64,000 nucleotides of DNA from Leekyejoonella antrihumi (lineage in GTDB: Bacteria > Actinomycetota > Actinomycetes > Actinomycetales > Dermatophilaceae). The translations under genes were made by a program, and so were the position numbers. Below, one piece after another: positions 9,484 to 19,827 of this stretch. The DNA is taken from positions 1-64,000 of the forward strand of contig NZ_VCQV01000024.1 of NCBI RefSeq assembly GCF_007845645.1, written 5' to 3'. The notes beneath the pieces were generated by a model. It was not told the DNA's origin. It saw nothing but the letters and a program-made list of their open reading frames with translations, and ran no database searches. How positions within the stretch are numbered: position 1 is the first letter of the stretch; each line of letters opens with the position of its first letter.

Positions 9484-9610
9484 CGTGCGCCTCCCATCCG
9501 GACTTTAACCGTCGGTCTTGGAGTTTCACCAAGTCAACCGACTGCCTAAGCAGCCGGGTCGCGGACTATCACCGCCGGCTCGGAATTTCACCGACCCCGG
9601 AGCACGTGCC
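9484..9610 (-). promoter_or_regulatory. FMN riboswitch (RFN element)
   Basis: On the minus strand the leader shows the conserved RFN blocks in order: gctccggggtcggtgaaatt, a ccggcggtgatagtccgcga block, a variable stem, cttggtgaaactccaagacc, gacggttaaagtccggatgg. This RNA binds FMN and turns down the rib genes when flavin is plentiful. It ends about 118 nt before the ribD start. Because the genes down to the PH protein are nearly contiguous, it may also influence hisE and hisG. Confidence 0.93.
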
Positions 9611-9620
9611 CCTCAGTATG

Positions 9621-10283
9621 TCACGGGTGCCGACCGCAGGACAGCGCGAGGTCGCGCAGCTGGTCGACCGCGGCCGCGGCGTCCTGCGCCCCGTAGACGG
9701 CCGACCCGGCGACGAACACGTCCGCCCCCGCCTCGGCGCACTGCTCGATGGTGTCGGCCGAGACGCCACCGTCGACCTGGATCCAGATCTCGCCGCCGCG
9801 GCGCCGAACGGCCTCACGGACCTGACGCACCTTGGGCATCTGGTCGGCCATGAACGACTGCCCACCGAAGCCCGGCTCCACCGTCATGACCAGCACCATG
9901 TCGACCTCGTCGAGCAGCTCCTCGTAAGGCCCGAACGCGGTGCCGGGCTTGATCGCCATCGACGCCCGCGCACCGGCGGCGCGGATGTCGCGGGCCAGGC
10001 GCACCGGATCCCCGGCCGCCTCGATGTGGAAGGTGACACTGCCCGCCCCCGCCTCGGCATACCCGGGGGCCCAGCGGTCCGGGTCCTCGATCATCAGGTG
10101 ACAGTCCAAGGGGATGGGGCTCACCTTCGCCAGAGCCTCGACCACCGGCAGACCGATGGTCAGGTTCGGCACGAAGTGCGCGTCCATCACGTCCACGTGC
10201 GCCCAGTCGGCACCGGAGATGCGCTGCAGCTCACGTTCGAGGTTCGCGAAGTCCGCCGACAGGATGCTCGGGGTGATCTGCAT
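9621..10283 (-). CDS. rpe: ribulose-phosphate 3-epimerase
   Basis: Interconverts ribulose 5-phosphate and xylulose 5-phosphate in the pentose phosphate pathway. Ribulose 5-phosphate is also the RibBA substrate. It is a TIM-barrel of 220 residues with [12 protein letters not shown], the metal-binding [36 protein letters not shown] and [10 protein letters not shown]. One oddity is Ala in DVMDAHF, where Gly is more common. The ATG is preceded by a gggag ribosome site. Its 3' end abuts the riboswitch leader. Confidence 0.95.
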   Translation of the reverse strand: MQITPSILSADFANLERELQRISGADWAHVDVMDAHFVPNLTIGLPVVEALAKVSPIPLDCHLMIEDPDRWAPGYAEAGAGSVTFHIEAAGDPVRLARDIRAAGARASMAIKPGTAFGPYEELLDEVDMVLVMTVEPGFGGQSFMADQMPKVRQVREAVRRRGGEIWIQVDGGVSADTIEQCAEAGADVFVAGSAVYGAQDAAAAVDQLRDLALSCGRHP

Positions 10284-10299
10284 TCTTCTCCCAGGTTCG

Positions 10300-11820
10300 T
10301 TAGGTCTGCTTGCGGAGCAACGCGAAGAACATCGCGTCGGTCCCGTGCAGGTGCGGCCAGAGCTGCACCGTGGGTCCGGCGCCGAGGTCGGTGACCTGGC
10401 GGCCCGCGGTGTCTCGAAACAGTGGTCGGGCATCCTCGCGTATGACGTCGGCGCGCCTGCCCAGCACCTCGTCCACGACCTGCGTGGTCTCGGCGACGTG
10501 CGGGCTGCAGGTCGCGTACCCGATCAGGCCTCCCGGTCGCGCCGTGTCGATCGCCGAGGTCAGCAGGTCTCGTTGCAGGGTGGCCAGGGTCGGCACGTCG
10601 CCGGCGGTGCGGCGCCAGCGCGCCTCGGGGCGACGACGCAGCGCACCCAGCCCGGTGCACGGCGCGTCCACCAGCACCCGATCGTAGGTGTCCGGCTCCT
10701 CGCCACCGAGGTCCCGACCGTCACCGGAGCCGACCATGACCTCGATGCCTGCGTCCAGCACCGCCGCGAGGGTCTTGCGCACGAGCTGCGTGCGGTGGTT
10801 GCTGACCTCGTTGGCGAACAGGACGGCGTCCTGCCGTGCGGCCAGCGTGGCCAGCAGTGCAGCCTTGCCACCGGGGCCGGCGCACAGGTCGAGCCACTCC
10901 TCGTGGCGGTCCCCGCCAGGCATGCTTGCACCGGCCAGTGCCAGAGCGACCAGCTGAGAACCCTCGTCCTGCACCGCCGCTCGCGTCTCACGCACCGCGC
11001 GAATCGCGCCGGGATCCCCCGACGGGAGCACGGCCCCGACCGGCGACAGCACGGACCGCGATGCGCCCACGCCGACCAGCTCGTCAACCGTGCACAGGCC
11101 CGGGCGCGCCACCAGGGACACGTGCGGTGCCGCGTTGTCCGCCTCGAGCAAGGCTTGTAGGTCGTCCTCGACGCTCTCCCGAGTGGCAGTCCCGGCGGCC
11201 AGCAGCGCGCCGCGCAGTGCGCGCACGATCCACGCCGGGTGGGAATGTCGGATCGCCAGAGCCTCGATCGGGTTCAGGCCGGCGGTCAGCTGCTCGGTCC
11301 ACTCCTCGCGGGTCCGTTCGCTGAGCCGACGCAGGACGGCGTTGACCAGACCCGCGGCTCCCGCGCCGTTGACGTCCCGCGCCAGCCCGACGGTCTCCGA
11401 GGCGGCGGCGTGGGCCGGCACCCGCATCCCGAAGAGCTGGTGCGCGCCCAGCCGGAGCGTGTCGAGGATCGGCGCATCGATCCGATGTGCAGGGCGTCCG
11501 GCGGCAAGCTCGATCATCGGGTCGTAGAGGCCGCGCATCCGGATTGCGCCGTAGGTCAGCTCGGTCGCGAAGGCCGCATCCCGCCCCTGGATGCCTTCCG
11601 CCTTCAGCACCTTGGGCAGCTCGAGGTTGGCGTAGGCTCCCTCGTCGACCCTGCGGCAGACGTGCCAGGCGACGCGCCTCGCCGGGTCGGAGCCGCGTCG
11701 CCGGTCCGACGGTCGCGCCACTGATCGGCGACGATCCGTGTCGCGGCGCACCTCTGGACGCTGGCGGCCCCGCGCATTGCGGAAGCCACGGTTGCCCCGG
11801 TTGTCCTGGTCCTCAGGCAC
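10300..11820 (-). CDS. rsmB: 16S rRNA m5C967 methyltransferase
   Basis: A SAM-dependent RNA cytosine-5 methyltransferase of 506 residues. A basic N-terminal tail (first 45 residues) is followed by a NusB-like RNA-binding domain (about 45-180) and the Rossmann methyltransferase domain with [15 protein letters not shown], the catalytic-cysteine motif [18 protein letters not shown] and the release cysteine in ATCSPHVAE. The GTG start at 11820 lies within the last codons of fmt (8-nt overlap), so the pair is coupled. Confidence 0.92.
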   Translation of the reverse strand: MPEDQDNRGNRGFRNARGRQRPEVRRDTDRRRSVARPSDRRRGSDPARRVAWHVCRRVDEGAYANLELPKVLKAEGIQGRDAAFATELTYGAIRMRGLYDPMIELAAGRPAHRIDAPILDTLRLGAHQLFGMRVPAHAAASETVGLARDVNGAGAAGLVNAVLRRLSERTREEWTEQLTAGLNPIEALAIRHSHPAWIVRALRGALLAAGTATRESVEDDLQALLEADNAAPHVSLVARPGLCTVDELVGVGASRSVLSPVGAVLPSGDPGAIRAVRETRAAVQDEGSQLVALALAGASMPGGDRHEEWLDLCAGPGGKAALLATLAARQDAVLFANEVSNHRTQLVRKTLAAVLDAGIEVMVGSGDGRDLGGEEPDTYDRVLVDAPCTGLGALRRRPEARWRRTAGDVPTLATLQRDLLTSAIDTARPGGLIGYATCSPHVAETTQVVDEVLGRRADVIREDARPLFRDTAGRQVTDLGAGPTVQLWPHLHGTDAMFFALLRKQT

Positions 11821-12757
11821 CCAGCACCTCTCCAGCCTCGATCCGGACCCCTCGGGCCCAGTCTGCCGCGTTCATCGGCTTCTTGCCGTGCGGCTGCACA
11901 GTGCCCAGCTCGAGCACGCCCACGCCGGTCCCGACCTGCACAGCTCGCTTGGTCACCCGCAACGTCCCCGGCGTCGGCGCAGCCTCGCCGGTTTCGGCCG
12001 CCGCCTGCACCTTGGCAACCGGGCCGACCTTGAGCCGCTGCCGGCGAAAGGTGGTCCAGGCACCAGGTGCGGGAGTGCACCCCCGGATCTGCCGGTCGAT
12101 CGCGAACCCCGGTCGTTCCCAGCGGATTCGGGCGTCGTCAACGCTCAGTTTGGGCGCCAGGGACACGCCCTCCACGGACTGGGGAACCGGGGTGATCGAC
12201 CCGTCCGCCAGGCCGTCGAGGGACGCCACCAGCAGGCCGGCCCCGCCCTCGGCCAGTCGATCCAGCAGGTCGCCACTGGTGTCACCCGGGCGGATCGTCT
12301 CGGTCATGGTGCCGAGCACCGGGCCAGTGTCGAGCCCCTCCTCGAGCAGGAACGTCGTGGCACCGGTGACCTCGTCGCCGGCGATCACCGCGTGCTGCAC
12401 CGGCGCCGCACCACGCCACGCCGGCAACAGCGAGAAGTGCAGGTTGATCCAGCCACGTCGGGGAACGTCCAGCGCCGCTCGCGGCACCAGCGCGCCATAG
12501 GCCACCACCGGGCAGGCATCCGGCTCCAGCCGGGTCATCGCCTCGATGAACTCGGGCTCACGAGGCCTTCGCGGGGTCAGCACGGGTATGCCGTGCTCCT
12601 GCGCCACCTCGCGGACGGGTGACTGCCGCAGGCCACGACCACGCCCCGCAGGCGCGTCCGGCCGGGTCACGACGGCCACCACCTCGTGGTCGGACTCGAT
12701 CAGCGCTCGCAGCGACGGAACGGCGGCCCGGGGCGTGCCCGCAAAGATCAGTCGCAT
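11813..12757 (-). CDS. fmt: methionyl-tRNA formyltransferase
   Basis: Formylates initiator Met-tRNA using 10-formyltetrahydrofolate. The 314-residue protein has [16 protein letters not shown] at the start, the active-site segment [16 protein letters not shown] (Phe replaces the usual Pro after His), and the C-terminal tRNA-binding OB domain with [13 protein letters not shown]. It lies 2 nt behind the HAD gene and overlaps rsmB. Confidence 0.95.
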   Translation of the reverse strand: MRLIFAGTPRAAVPSLRALIESDHEVVAVVTRPDAPAGRGRGLRQSPVREVAQEHGIPVLTPRRPREPEFIEAMTRLEPDACPVVAYGALVPRAALDVPRRGWINLHFSLLPAWRGAAPVQHAVIAGDEVTGATTFLLEEGLDTGPVLGTMTETIRPGDTSGDLLDRLAEGGAGLLVASLDGLADGSITPVPQSVEGVSLAPKLSVDDARIRWERPGFAIDRQIRGCTPAPGAWTTFRRQRLKVGPVAKVQAAAETGEAAPTPGTLRVTKRAVQVGTGVGVLELGTVQPHGKKPMNAADWARGVRIEAGEVLGA

Positions 12758-12759
12758 GC

Positions 12760-13452
12760 TCAGGCGTCCTGCAGTGGAAGGCCCCGCACGAGCAGGTCGG
12801 ACCGCAGGTCGGCGGCGCTCACGAACGGGATTGCGTCCAGCCCGGCCTCCATCGCGGCCTGCACATTGGCCGGGCTGTCGTCGATGAAGATGCTGTCGTC
12901 CAGACTGCCGAGGTGGTGGATGCGCTCCTCCAGGACCTCGAAGATCTCGGGATCGGGCTTGGCGACGCCCTCCTCACCCGACACGATGATGTCCTCGAAC
13001 AGCCCTAGGAAGTCGAAGCGCTTCAGAGCGAAGGGAAACATCTCCGCCGACCAGTTGGTCAGCGCCACCAGGTGCACGTGCGCCGTGTGCAGCTCCCGCA
13101 GGATCTCGATGGTGCCCTCGATCGCACCAGTCATCGACGCGTCGAAATGCTGCCGGTAGGCCAGGATCTCCTGCTCGTAATGCGGATGGGTCGCGAGTGC
13201 GGCGGCCTCGCCCGCTGCCCAGGACCGGCCGGCATCCTGCTGGTGATTCCAGCCGCCGAAGTCGAAGGAGTCGTCCGCCAGGAATCGGGCCGCGCGCTCC
13301 TCACCCACCGCGGCCGAGATCGCCGGCGCGGGGTCCCACCGGATCAGCACATTCCCCAGGTCGAAGACGACGACGTCGACCGGACTCGGAGTCAGGTCGT
13401 CGGGAAGGTCTTCGGTGAGGTCTCCGAGGTCTCCGGGTAGCGCGGCAGTCAT
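12760..13452 (-). CDS. HAD-family hydrolase
   Basis: A cytoplasmic HAD phosphatase-like protein of 230 residues with the four motifs: [11 protein letters not shown] (I, nucleophile Asp near 36), LTNWS (II), KPDPEIF (III, Lys) and FIDDSPANV (IV). The nucleophile motif reads DLGNV, as in many sugar- and acid-type HAD enzymes, and the alpha-helical cap includes [12 protein letters not shown]. The substrate is unknown. The start at 13452 gives a 30-residue acidic N-terminal extension; a later start is possible. It is tightly linked to fmt. Confidence 0.85.
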   Translation of the reverse strand: MTAALPGDLGDLTEDLPDDLTPSPVDVVVFDLGNVLIRWDPAPAISAAVGEERAARFLADDSFDFGGWNHQQDAGRSWAAGEAAALATHPHYEQEILAYRQHFDASMTGAIEGTIEILRELHTAHVHLVALTNWSAEMFPFALKRFDFLGLFEDIIVSGEEGVAKPDPEIFEVLEERIHHLGSLDDSIFIDDSPANVQAAMEAGLDAIPFVSAADLRSDLLVRGLPLQDA

Positions 13453-13474
13453 GTGCAGAACCGTACCGAGCCGC

Positions 13475-15556
13475 TCACAGCATCGTCCCCTCCGGGTCCA
13501 CCCGGACCTGCACACTGCCGGGATCCTTGCGGGCGCTGCGGGCAGCCCGCGCTGCGACGAGCTCTCGGGTGAGCTGGTCCGCCTCCGACCAGCTCGCACG
13601 CAGCAGCATCCGAGAAGAGCTGTCCTCGCCCGGCCGACGCCCGGACACAACCAGTGGGCCGATCCGTTCGACGCTGGAGTGGACGGCGTCCGCCATCAGC
13701 CGCACGTCCGCCTCCTGCCCCGTCAGCAGCGTCATCCAGCTCGTCGGTGGCAGCCGTAGCTCCCGTCGCTCCGCCAGCTCACGCTCGGCATACCACCCCG
13801 GCGCCCAGCGCACCAGCGACTGGACCACTGGTTGCGGGGCCCGCGAGTCCACCGAGCACACCACGACAACGCCGTCCCGCCCGGCCGGTCGCGTCAAGGC
13901 GCCCGCGGCCATCCAGCGTCGCAGCGTCTCCTCACCGGCGTCGAGAGTCGGTCGGTCCAGCAGCGCCCAGCCGTCCAGCAGCAGGGTCGCGGCGTAACCG
14001 TCCTCCGCGAGGGGCTCGGCGCCAGGGGTCGCGATCACCAGGGCGGGGTCCGACCCCACCTCGGCGACGACCTCGCCCCCGCCGGAGCGCACCACGGGCA
14101 CCCCGGGGAATGCCCGACCCAGCTCCTCGGCGGTCCGCCGCGCACCGACCGTGCCCGATCGAAGCCGTCCGCCGCCGCACTCCGCACAGACGAACCGGGT
14201 CAACGCACTCGAGCACCACCGGCAGGTCGGGGCCTCGCCGGCCTGCGGCTGCTGCAGCGGACCCTGGCACTGCGGGCACCGAGCCGGCGCGCGGCAGCTC
14301 TGACAGCGCAGGCTCGGCAGGTAGCCGCGTCTGGGCACCTGGACGAGCACCGGTCCCCTGGCCAGCGCGGCATGGGCCGCCTGCCAGGCGGACGATGGCA
14401 GGCGTGCGTGCGCCGCCGGGCCGCTGCGCTCCACCTCCCACTCGTCTCCTGCGACGACCACCCGTGGCAGCTCGGATCGGTCCACGACCGCCTCGACGGC
14501 CCGCACCAGCCCCTGCTCCAGCCACTGCTGCACGTGCACCGACCGGCTGAACCCGCCGACCAGCAGAGCCGCATCCTCCTGCTCGGCTCGCAGCCGCAGC
14601 ACTTCCCGCACGTGCGGGTAGGGCGCGCGCGGCTCGGCCAGCAGGTCGTCGCCGTCGTCCCACCAAGCGACCAGGCCCAGGTCGTGCACCGGCGCGAACG
14701 CGGCCGCGCGCGTGCCCACCACGCACCGCACCTGCCCCCGCAGCACCTTCAGCCACGAGGTGTACCGCGCCTGCGGTCCCTGACTGGCGGTGAGCCGCAC
14801 GAAGTGGTCCGCGCCTAGCAGCTCGGTCAGCGCTGCCGCAACCCGGTCGGTGTCTCGTTGGTCGGGCATCACCAGCAGGGCGCCGCGGCCGGCGGCCCGC
14901 GTGGCCGCGGCGAGCTGCGCGAGGGCCACCGGCCAGTCCTGGCCCGCGTCGACGCTGGGCGCTGCCAGCCAGGAGGCATACGGCGCCTGCCCGTCTGCGA
15001 GCCGGTGCAGCAGGGCGCTGCCCGCGGGATACCGGTCCCACGCGGTATGCGGTGTCGCCACCTCGCCGGGTGGCGCACCGGCCCGGCCGGCCGCCTCCGC
15101 GCGGTCCAGCGCCTGCTCCGCGGCCGCATGCCGGGGTGGTACGGCCAGCCGCACGACGTCGCTCATCGTCCCCGCGTAGCGGTCTGCGACGGCGCGGCAC
15201 AGCCGCGCCACCTGCGGCGTGAGAACTGCCTCTGCCGACACCACCCGGCGGACCGGCGAGAGCTTGCCCACATGTTCGGCGTCGGCCGTGCGCTCAACGA
15301 CGAATCCGGACCGGTCCTTGCCCGCGAACCGCACTCGCACCCGCGCGCCGGGCACGCACTCGTCGGTCATGCTCGCGGGCACGGCGTACTCGAACGGGCG
15401 GTCCAGGTGCGCCAGCGACACCTCGACGAGCACCCGCGCAACCGGGTTGGTCGAGGCGAGGTCGGTCTGGCGAGCGCGCGGCTTCGAGCGCGGTGCCGCG
15501 GCGGCATGCAGCAGCTGCAGCTGCTCCGTGCTCGCGGGATGCTCGTCGCCGGTCAT
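13475..15556 (-). CDS. priA: primosomal protein N' without ATPase motifs
   Basis: Actinobacterial PriA-like protein of 693 residues, presumed to act in replication restart. The N-terminal DNA-binding region (VARVLVEVSLAHLDRPFEYA) and the zinc-cysteine cluster in the second half (SLRCQSCRAPARCPQCQG, CRWCSS, CAEC) are conserved. The helicase Walker A glycine-lysine loop is absent, and the expected DEEH box reads WWDDGDD. Loss of ATPase motifs is typical of actinobacterial PriA proteins, so it probably works as a DNA or partner-binding factor. Confidence 0.9.
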   Translation of the reverse strand: MTGDEHPASTEQLQLLHAAAAPRSKPRARQTDLASTNPVARVLVEVSLAHLDRPFEYAVPASMTDECVPGARVRVRFAGKDRSGFVVERTADAEHVGKLSPVRRVVSAEAVLTPQVARLCRAVADRYAGTMSDVVRLAVPPRHAAAEQALDRAEAAGRAGAPPGEVATPHTAWDRYPAGSALLHRLADGQAPYASWLAAPSVDAGQDWPVALAQLAAATRAAGRGALLVMPDQRDTDRVAAALTELLGADHFVRLTASQGPQARYTSWLKVLRGQVRCVVGTRAAAFAPVHDLGLVAWWDDGDDLLAEPRAPYPHVREVLRLRAEQEDAALLVGGFSRSVHVQQWLEQGLVRAVEAVVDRSELPRVVVAGDEWEVERSGPAAHARLPSSAWQAAHAALARGPVLVQVPRRGYLPSLRCQSCRAPARCPQCQGPLQQPQAGEAPTCRWCSSALTRFVCAECGGGRLRSGTVGARRTAEELGRAFPGVPVVRSGGGEVVAEVGSDPALVIATPGAEPLAEDGYAATLLLDGWALLDRPTLDAGEETLRRWMAAGALTRPAGRDGVVVVCSVDSRAPQPVVQSLVRWAPGWYAERELAERRELRLPPTSWMTLLTGQEADVRLMADAVHSSVERIGPLVVSGRRPGEDSSSRMLLRASWSEADQLTRELVAARAARSARKDPGSVQVRVDPEGTML

Positions 15557-15609
15557 GAGACCTTTCTATCGGCAGGGGGCGACAGACCCGGCCCCGTGCC
15601 CGGGACAAC

Positions 15610-15646
15610 GGCGGCGGGAGCCACGCACTGCGTGACTCCCGCCGCC
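15610..15646 (-). terminator. terminator hairpin behind metK
   Basis: A nearly complete 37-nt palindrome: an 11-bp outer stem ggcggcgggag/ctcccgccgcc continues after one mismatch into a 6-bp cacgca/tgcgtg stem. It lies 18 nt after the metK stop and 54 nt before priA, so it can limit read-through from metK into priA. Confidence 0.75.
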
Positions 15647-15663
15647 TACGATCGTGCAGGGTG

Positions 15664-16881
<1,218 letters not shown>

Positions 16882-16948
16882 CTGCGGATCTCCTCATCTA
16901 TGCAGCGGCTGCTGGCTGGATCATCCGCGAGGGATGTCTCGCCGGAGT

Positions 16949-18187
16949 CTAAACGGTGTCGAGCAGCTCTCGCACGGCATCCCACACCGCGGCGGCCACG
17001 ACCCGCTTGCTTTCGGGCCCGACGGTCGTGACCTCGTCGGTGCCTCGGCGGAGCAGGTGCACGGTGCTCTCGTCCTGGCCGAAGGTCTTGTGCACGCCCA
17101 CCTCGTTGACGACCTGCAGGTCACTGCCCTTGCGGGCGAACTTGGCTCGAGCGTGGTCCATCACGGACCCGTTCGCGTCACCGGTCTCGGCGGCGAAGCT
17201 CACGATGATCGGCGCCCGGGCGCCGTCCCGGGCGGCGACCAGACCCGCGACAATGTCCGGGTTCTGCACCAGCTCGAGCGTCAGACCGGCATCGCCCGAC
17301 TTCTTCAGCTTGCTGCCCAGTGCGTGCGCCGGCCGGAAGTCGGCGGGGGCGGCGGCCATCACCACCACGTCCGCGTCCACGGCAGACTTGCGCACGGCCG
17401 CCTCAAGCTCCAGGGTCGTCTCGACCCGCACCTGGTCCACGCCGGCGGGCACCGGCAGCGTCACGTTCGCGGTGACCAGCACGACCTGGGCGCCACGCTC
17501 GGCGGCCACCTGCGCGAGGGCGATGCCCTGCTTGCCGGACGACCGGTTGCCGATGAACCGGACCGGGTCCAGCGGTTCGTGGGTGCCTCCGGCGCTGACG
17601 ACGACGCGGCGCCCGGCGAGGCTGGTGGCCTCACCTGCCTGCGAAGGGTGCCCGGACCCGGCGTCGGCCAGCAGGTCCTCACAGAGCGCCGCGATCTCGG
17701 CGGGCTCCGGCAGCCGTCCCGGACCCGAGTCTGCACCGGTCAGACGCCCCGACGCGGGGTCGATCACGTGGACGCCGTGCGACCGCAGCGTCGCCACATT
17801 GGCCACCGTCGCCGGGTGCAACCACATCTCGGTGTGCATCGCGGGCGCCAGCACCACCGGGCAGCGGGCGGTGAGCAGAGTCGTGGTCAGCAGGTCGTCG
17901 GCCATGCCGTGCGCGGCCTTGCTGAGCAGATCGGCGGTCGCGGGGGCCACGACGACCAGGTCTGCCTCCTGCCCGAGGCGCACGTGCGGCACCTCGTGCA
18001 CGCGCGTCCACACGTCGGTGGACACGGGCTTGCCCGACAGGGCCGCCCAGGTCGCCTCACCGACGAAGTGCAGTGCCGACGCCGTCGGCACCACCGTCAC
18101 GTCGTGGCCCGCCTCGGAGAAGTGGCGCAGCAGCGAGCACGCCTTGTAGGCGGCGATGCCGCCACCCACCCCGAGGACGATCCGCAT
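16949..18187 (-). CDS. coaBC: bifunctional phosphopantothenoylcysteine decarboxylase/synthetase
   Basis: Two steps of coenzyme A synthesis in one 412-residue protein. The N-terminal FMN-dependent decarboxylase CoaC (about 1-180) has GVGGGIAAYKA, the active-site His in HEVPHVRL and PAMHTEMW. The C-terminal CTP-dependent synthetase CoaB (about 190-412) has GGTHEPLDPVRFIGNRSSG and AAPADFRP. It follows rpoZ by 9 nt. Confidence 0.96.
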   Translation of the reverse strand: MRIVLGVGGGIAAYKACSLLRHFSEAGHDVTVVPTASALHFVGEATWAALSGKPVSTDVWTRVHEVPHVRLGQEADLVVVAPATADLLSKAAHGMADDLLTTTLLTARCPVVLAPAMHTEMWLHPATVANVATLRSHGVHVIDPASGRLTGADSGPGRLPEPAEIAALCEDLLADAGSGHPSQAGEATSLAGRRVVVSAGGTHEPLDPVRFIGNRSSGKQGIALAQVAAERGAQVVLVTANVTLPVPAGVDQVRVETTLELEAAVRKSAVDADVVVMAAAPADFRPAHALGSKLKKSGDAGLTLELVQNPDIVAGLVAARDGARAPIIVSFAAETGDANGSVMDHARAKFARKGSDLQVVNEVGVHKTFGQDESTVHLLRRGTDEVTTVGPESKRVVAAAVWDAVRELLDTV

Positions 18188-18196
18188 ACGCGCTGC

Positions 18197-18460
18197 TTAG
18201 GCCTCGACCTGCTCGATGCTCAGCAGACCCTCGTTCAGCTCACGCAGCGCAACGGACAGCGGCTTGTCGTTGACCTGGCTGTCGACCAGCGGTCCGACGT
18301 ACTCCAGCAGGCCCTCCGACAGCTGCGAGTAGTAGGCGTTGATCTGACGAGCCCGCTTGGCGCCGTAGATGACCAGCGCGTACTTGGAGTCGGCGACCTT
18401 CAGCAGGTCGTCGATGGGCGGGTCGGTGATGCCCTCGGGGGCGGCCTTGGTACCAGACAC
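18197..18460 (-). CDS. rpoZ: RNA polymerase omega subunit
   Basis: A small subunit that assists folding and assembly of beta-prime. It has 87 residues with [11 protein letters not shown], the hallmark [20 protein letters not shown] and the actinobacterial [12 protein letters not shown]. The GTG at 18460 ([15 protein letters not shown]) is chosen because relatives start at this point and an acgagag ribosome site lies 7-13 nt upstream. An ATG at 18496 would add 12 residues. Confidence 0.93.
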   Translation of the reverse strand: MSGTKAAPEGITDPPIDDLLKVADSKYALVIYGAKRARQINAYYSQLSEGLLEYVGPLVDSQVNDKPLSVALRELNEGLLSIEQVEA

Positions 18461-18529
18461 GAAGAACTCTCGTTTCGTTGGTTGATGCGATGTCATTTCC
18501 GGTCGACGCCGAGCAAGTCGCGACGTCGG

Positions 18530-19096
18530 TCAGGGCGCAGCAGACACGTGCTGCTGCATCAAGTGTACGAGTTCTTGCGACGCACGACGAACGTCGTCGT
18601 TCACAATGGTCACATCGAACTCCTCCTGGGCCGCCAGCTCACGCCGTGCAGTGGCCAGTCGGACCTCCCGCTCCTCCGGCGTTTCGGTGCCCCGGCCGAC
18701 CAGCCGGCGCACCAGTTCATCCCAGCTGGGCGGGGTCAAGAAGACGAAGAACGCGTCCGGCATCCGCTGCCTGACCTGACGGGCACCCTGGAGGTCGATC
18801 TCCAGCAGCGGCAGCCGGCCCTGGGCACGGGCCTCGAGCAGTGGACGTCGTGGGGTCCCGTAGCTCTCTCGGCCATGCACCACGGCATACTCCAGCAGCT
18901 CCCCCTCCGCAGCCAGCCGGTCGAACTCGGCCTGGTCCACGAAGTGGTAGTGCACGCCCTCGACCTCACCGGGGCGCGGCGTCCTGGTCGTGACGGACAC
19001 CGACAGCCACACCTCCGGGAAGTGCTTCCTGATGTATGCCGCCACGGTCCCCTTGCCCACGGCCGTGGGCCCTGCCAGTACGAAGAGCTGTGTCAT
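18530..19096 (-). CDS. gmk: guanylate kinase
   Basis: Phosphorylates GMP to GDP. The 188-residue protein has a Walker A reading GPTAVGKGT (GPSGVGKGT in many relatives), the GMP-binding [19 protein letters not shown], and the lid segment [16 protein letters not shown]. It starts 3 nt after the mihF stop, so the two are coupled, and precedes rpoZ, as is usual in actinobacteria. Confidence 0.96.
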   Translation of the reverse strand: MTQLFVLAGPTAVGKGTVAAYIRKHFPEVWLSVSVTTRTPRPGEVEGVHYHFVDQAEFDRLAAEGELLEYAVVHGRESYGTPRRPLLEARAQGRLPLLEIDLQGARQVRQRMPDAFFVFLTPPSWDELVRRLVGRGTETPEEREVRLATARRELAAQEEFDVTIVNDDVRRASQELVHLMQQHVSAAP

Positions 19097-19099
19097 GAC

Positions 19100-19417
19100 C
19101 TACGCCTGCTCGAAACGCTCCAGCAGGGCCCGCGCCTGATTGGTGCCCAGACCGCGGACCCGGCGGGTCTCGGCGATGCCGATCTCCTCCATGATCTGGC
19201 GCGCCCGCACGCGTCCCACTCCCGGCATCGACTCCAGCAGCGCGGACACCTTCATCTTGCCGATGATCTCGTTGTCCTTGCCCGCATCGATCACGTCGCC
19301 CAGCGACCCTTGGGCATACTTCAGCCGGTTCTTCACGGCAGCCCGCTCACGACGGGCGACTGCGGCCTTCTCCAGTGCGTCGGCGCGTTGCTCTGGGGTC
19401 AGCTGGGGTAGGGCCAC
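19100..19417 (-). CDS. mihF: actinobacterial integration host factor
   Basis: Nucleoid-associated DNA-binding protein of 105 residues, unrelated to the IhfA/IhfB fold. The helix-two-turn-helix DNA-binding part is SMPGVGRVRARQIMEEIGI. The GTG at 19417 (VALPQLTPEQRADALEKAA) is used because relatives begin with this segment and AGGAGAG lies just upstream. It is the first gene of the gmk-rpoZ-coaBC-metK set. In most actinobacteria pyrF lies directly upstream, whereas here the pyr operon is almost 14 kb away. Confidence 0.93.
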   Translation of the reverse strand: MALPQLTPEQRADALEKAAVARRERAAVKNRLKYAQGSLGDVIDAGKDNEIIGKMKVSALLESMPGVGRVRARQIMEEIGIAETRRVRGLGTNQARALLERFEQA

Positions 19418-19827
19418 GAATTCTCTCCTGGACGGGTGCGGCGGATGGGTGCTGCGCGGTGATCGGGCTGTATCTCTACCTCGGAACCTAGCGAGTCGCA
19501 CCGGGCTTCGGCAACGGTGGGTCCCCACAACCGCGTTCGATCGGTGACCGCTGTCAGCCCGGGCATCGTCGCTCGCTGCGACCATAGCGGGATGCGAGAC
19601 CTTCTGCTGACCGGCGCCCGCGTCTGGGTTTCCCCGGACCACCCACCCCGGGCCGACCGGAGGTGCTGGTCCGTTCCGGTCGGATCGCCGCCCGTCAACC
19701 AGATCGTAATTCTCGGCCCTTCCACCCCGTTTTCAGGCGAAAGACTGCGATCGCGACGACACGCAGGCCGAGGAACGGCGAACGTCACGAGCCGGCTGCC
19801 CGACGGTTGAGCGGCCCGGCAGCCGGA
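19418..19827 (+). pseudogene. gap with amidohydrolase N-terminal remnant
   Basis: From 19592 the plus strand reads MRDLLLTGARVWVSPDHP and then, one frame over, EVLVRSGRIAA (to about 19700). This resembles the start of metal-dependent amidohydrolases (RDLLLTGARVWD...[13 protein letters not shown]). Nothing of the rest of such an enzyme follows. The remainder of this 410-bp gap contains the presumed mihF promoter and no other gene that I can support. Confidence 0.35.
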
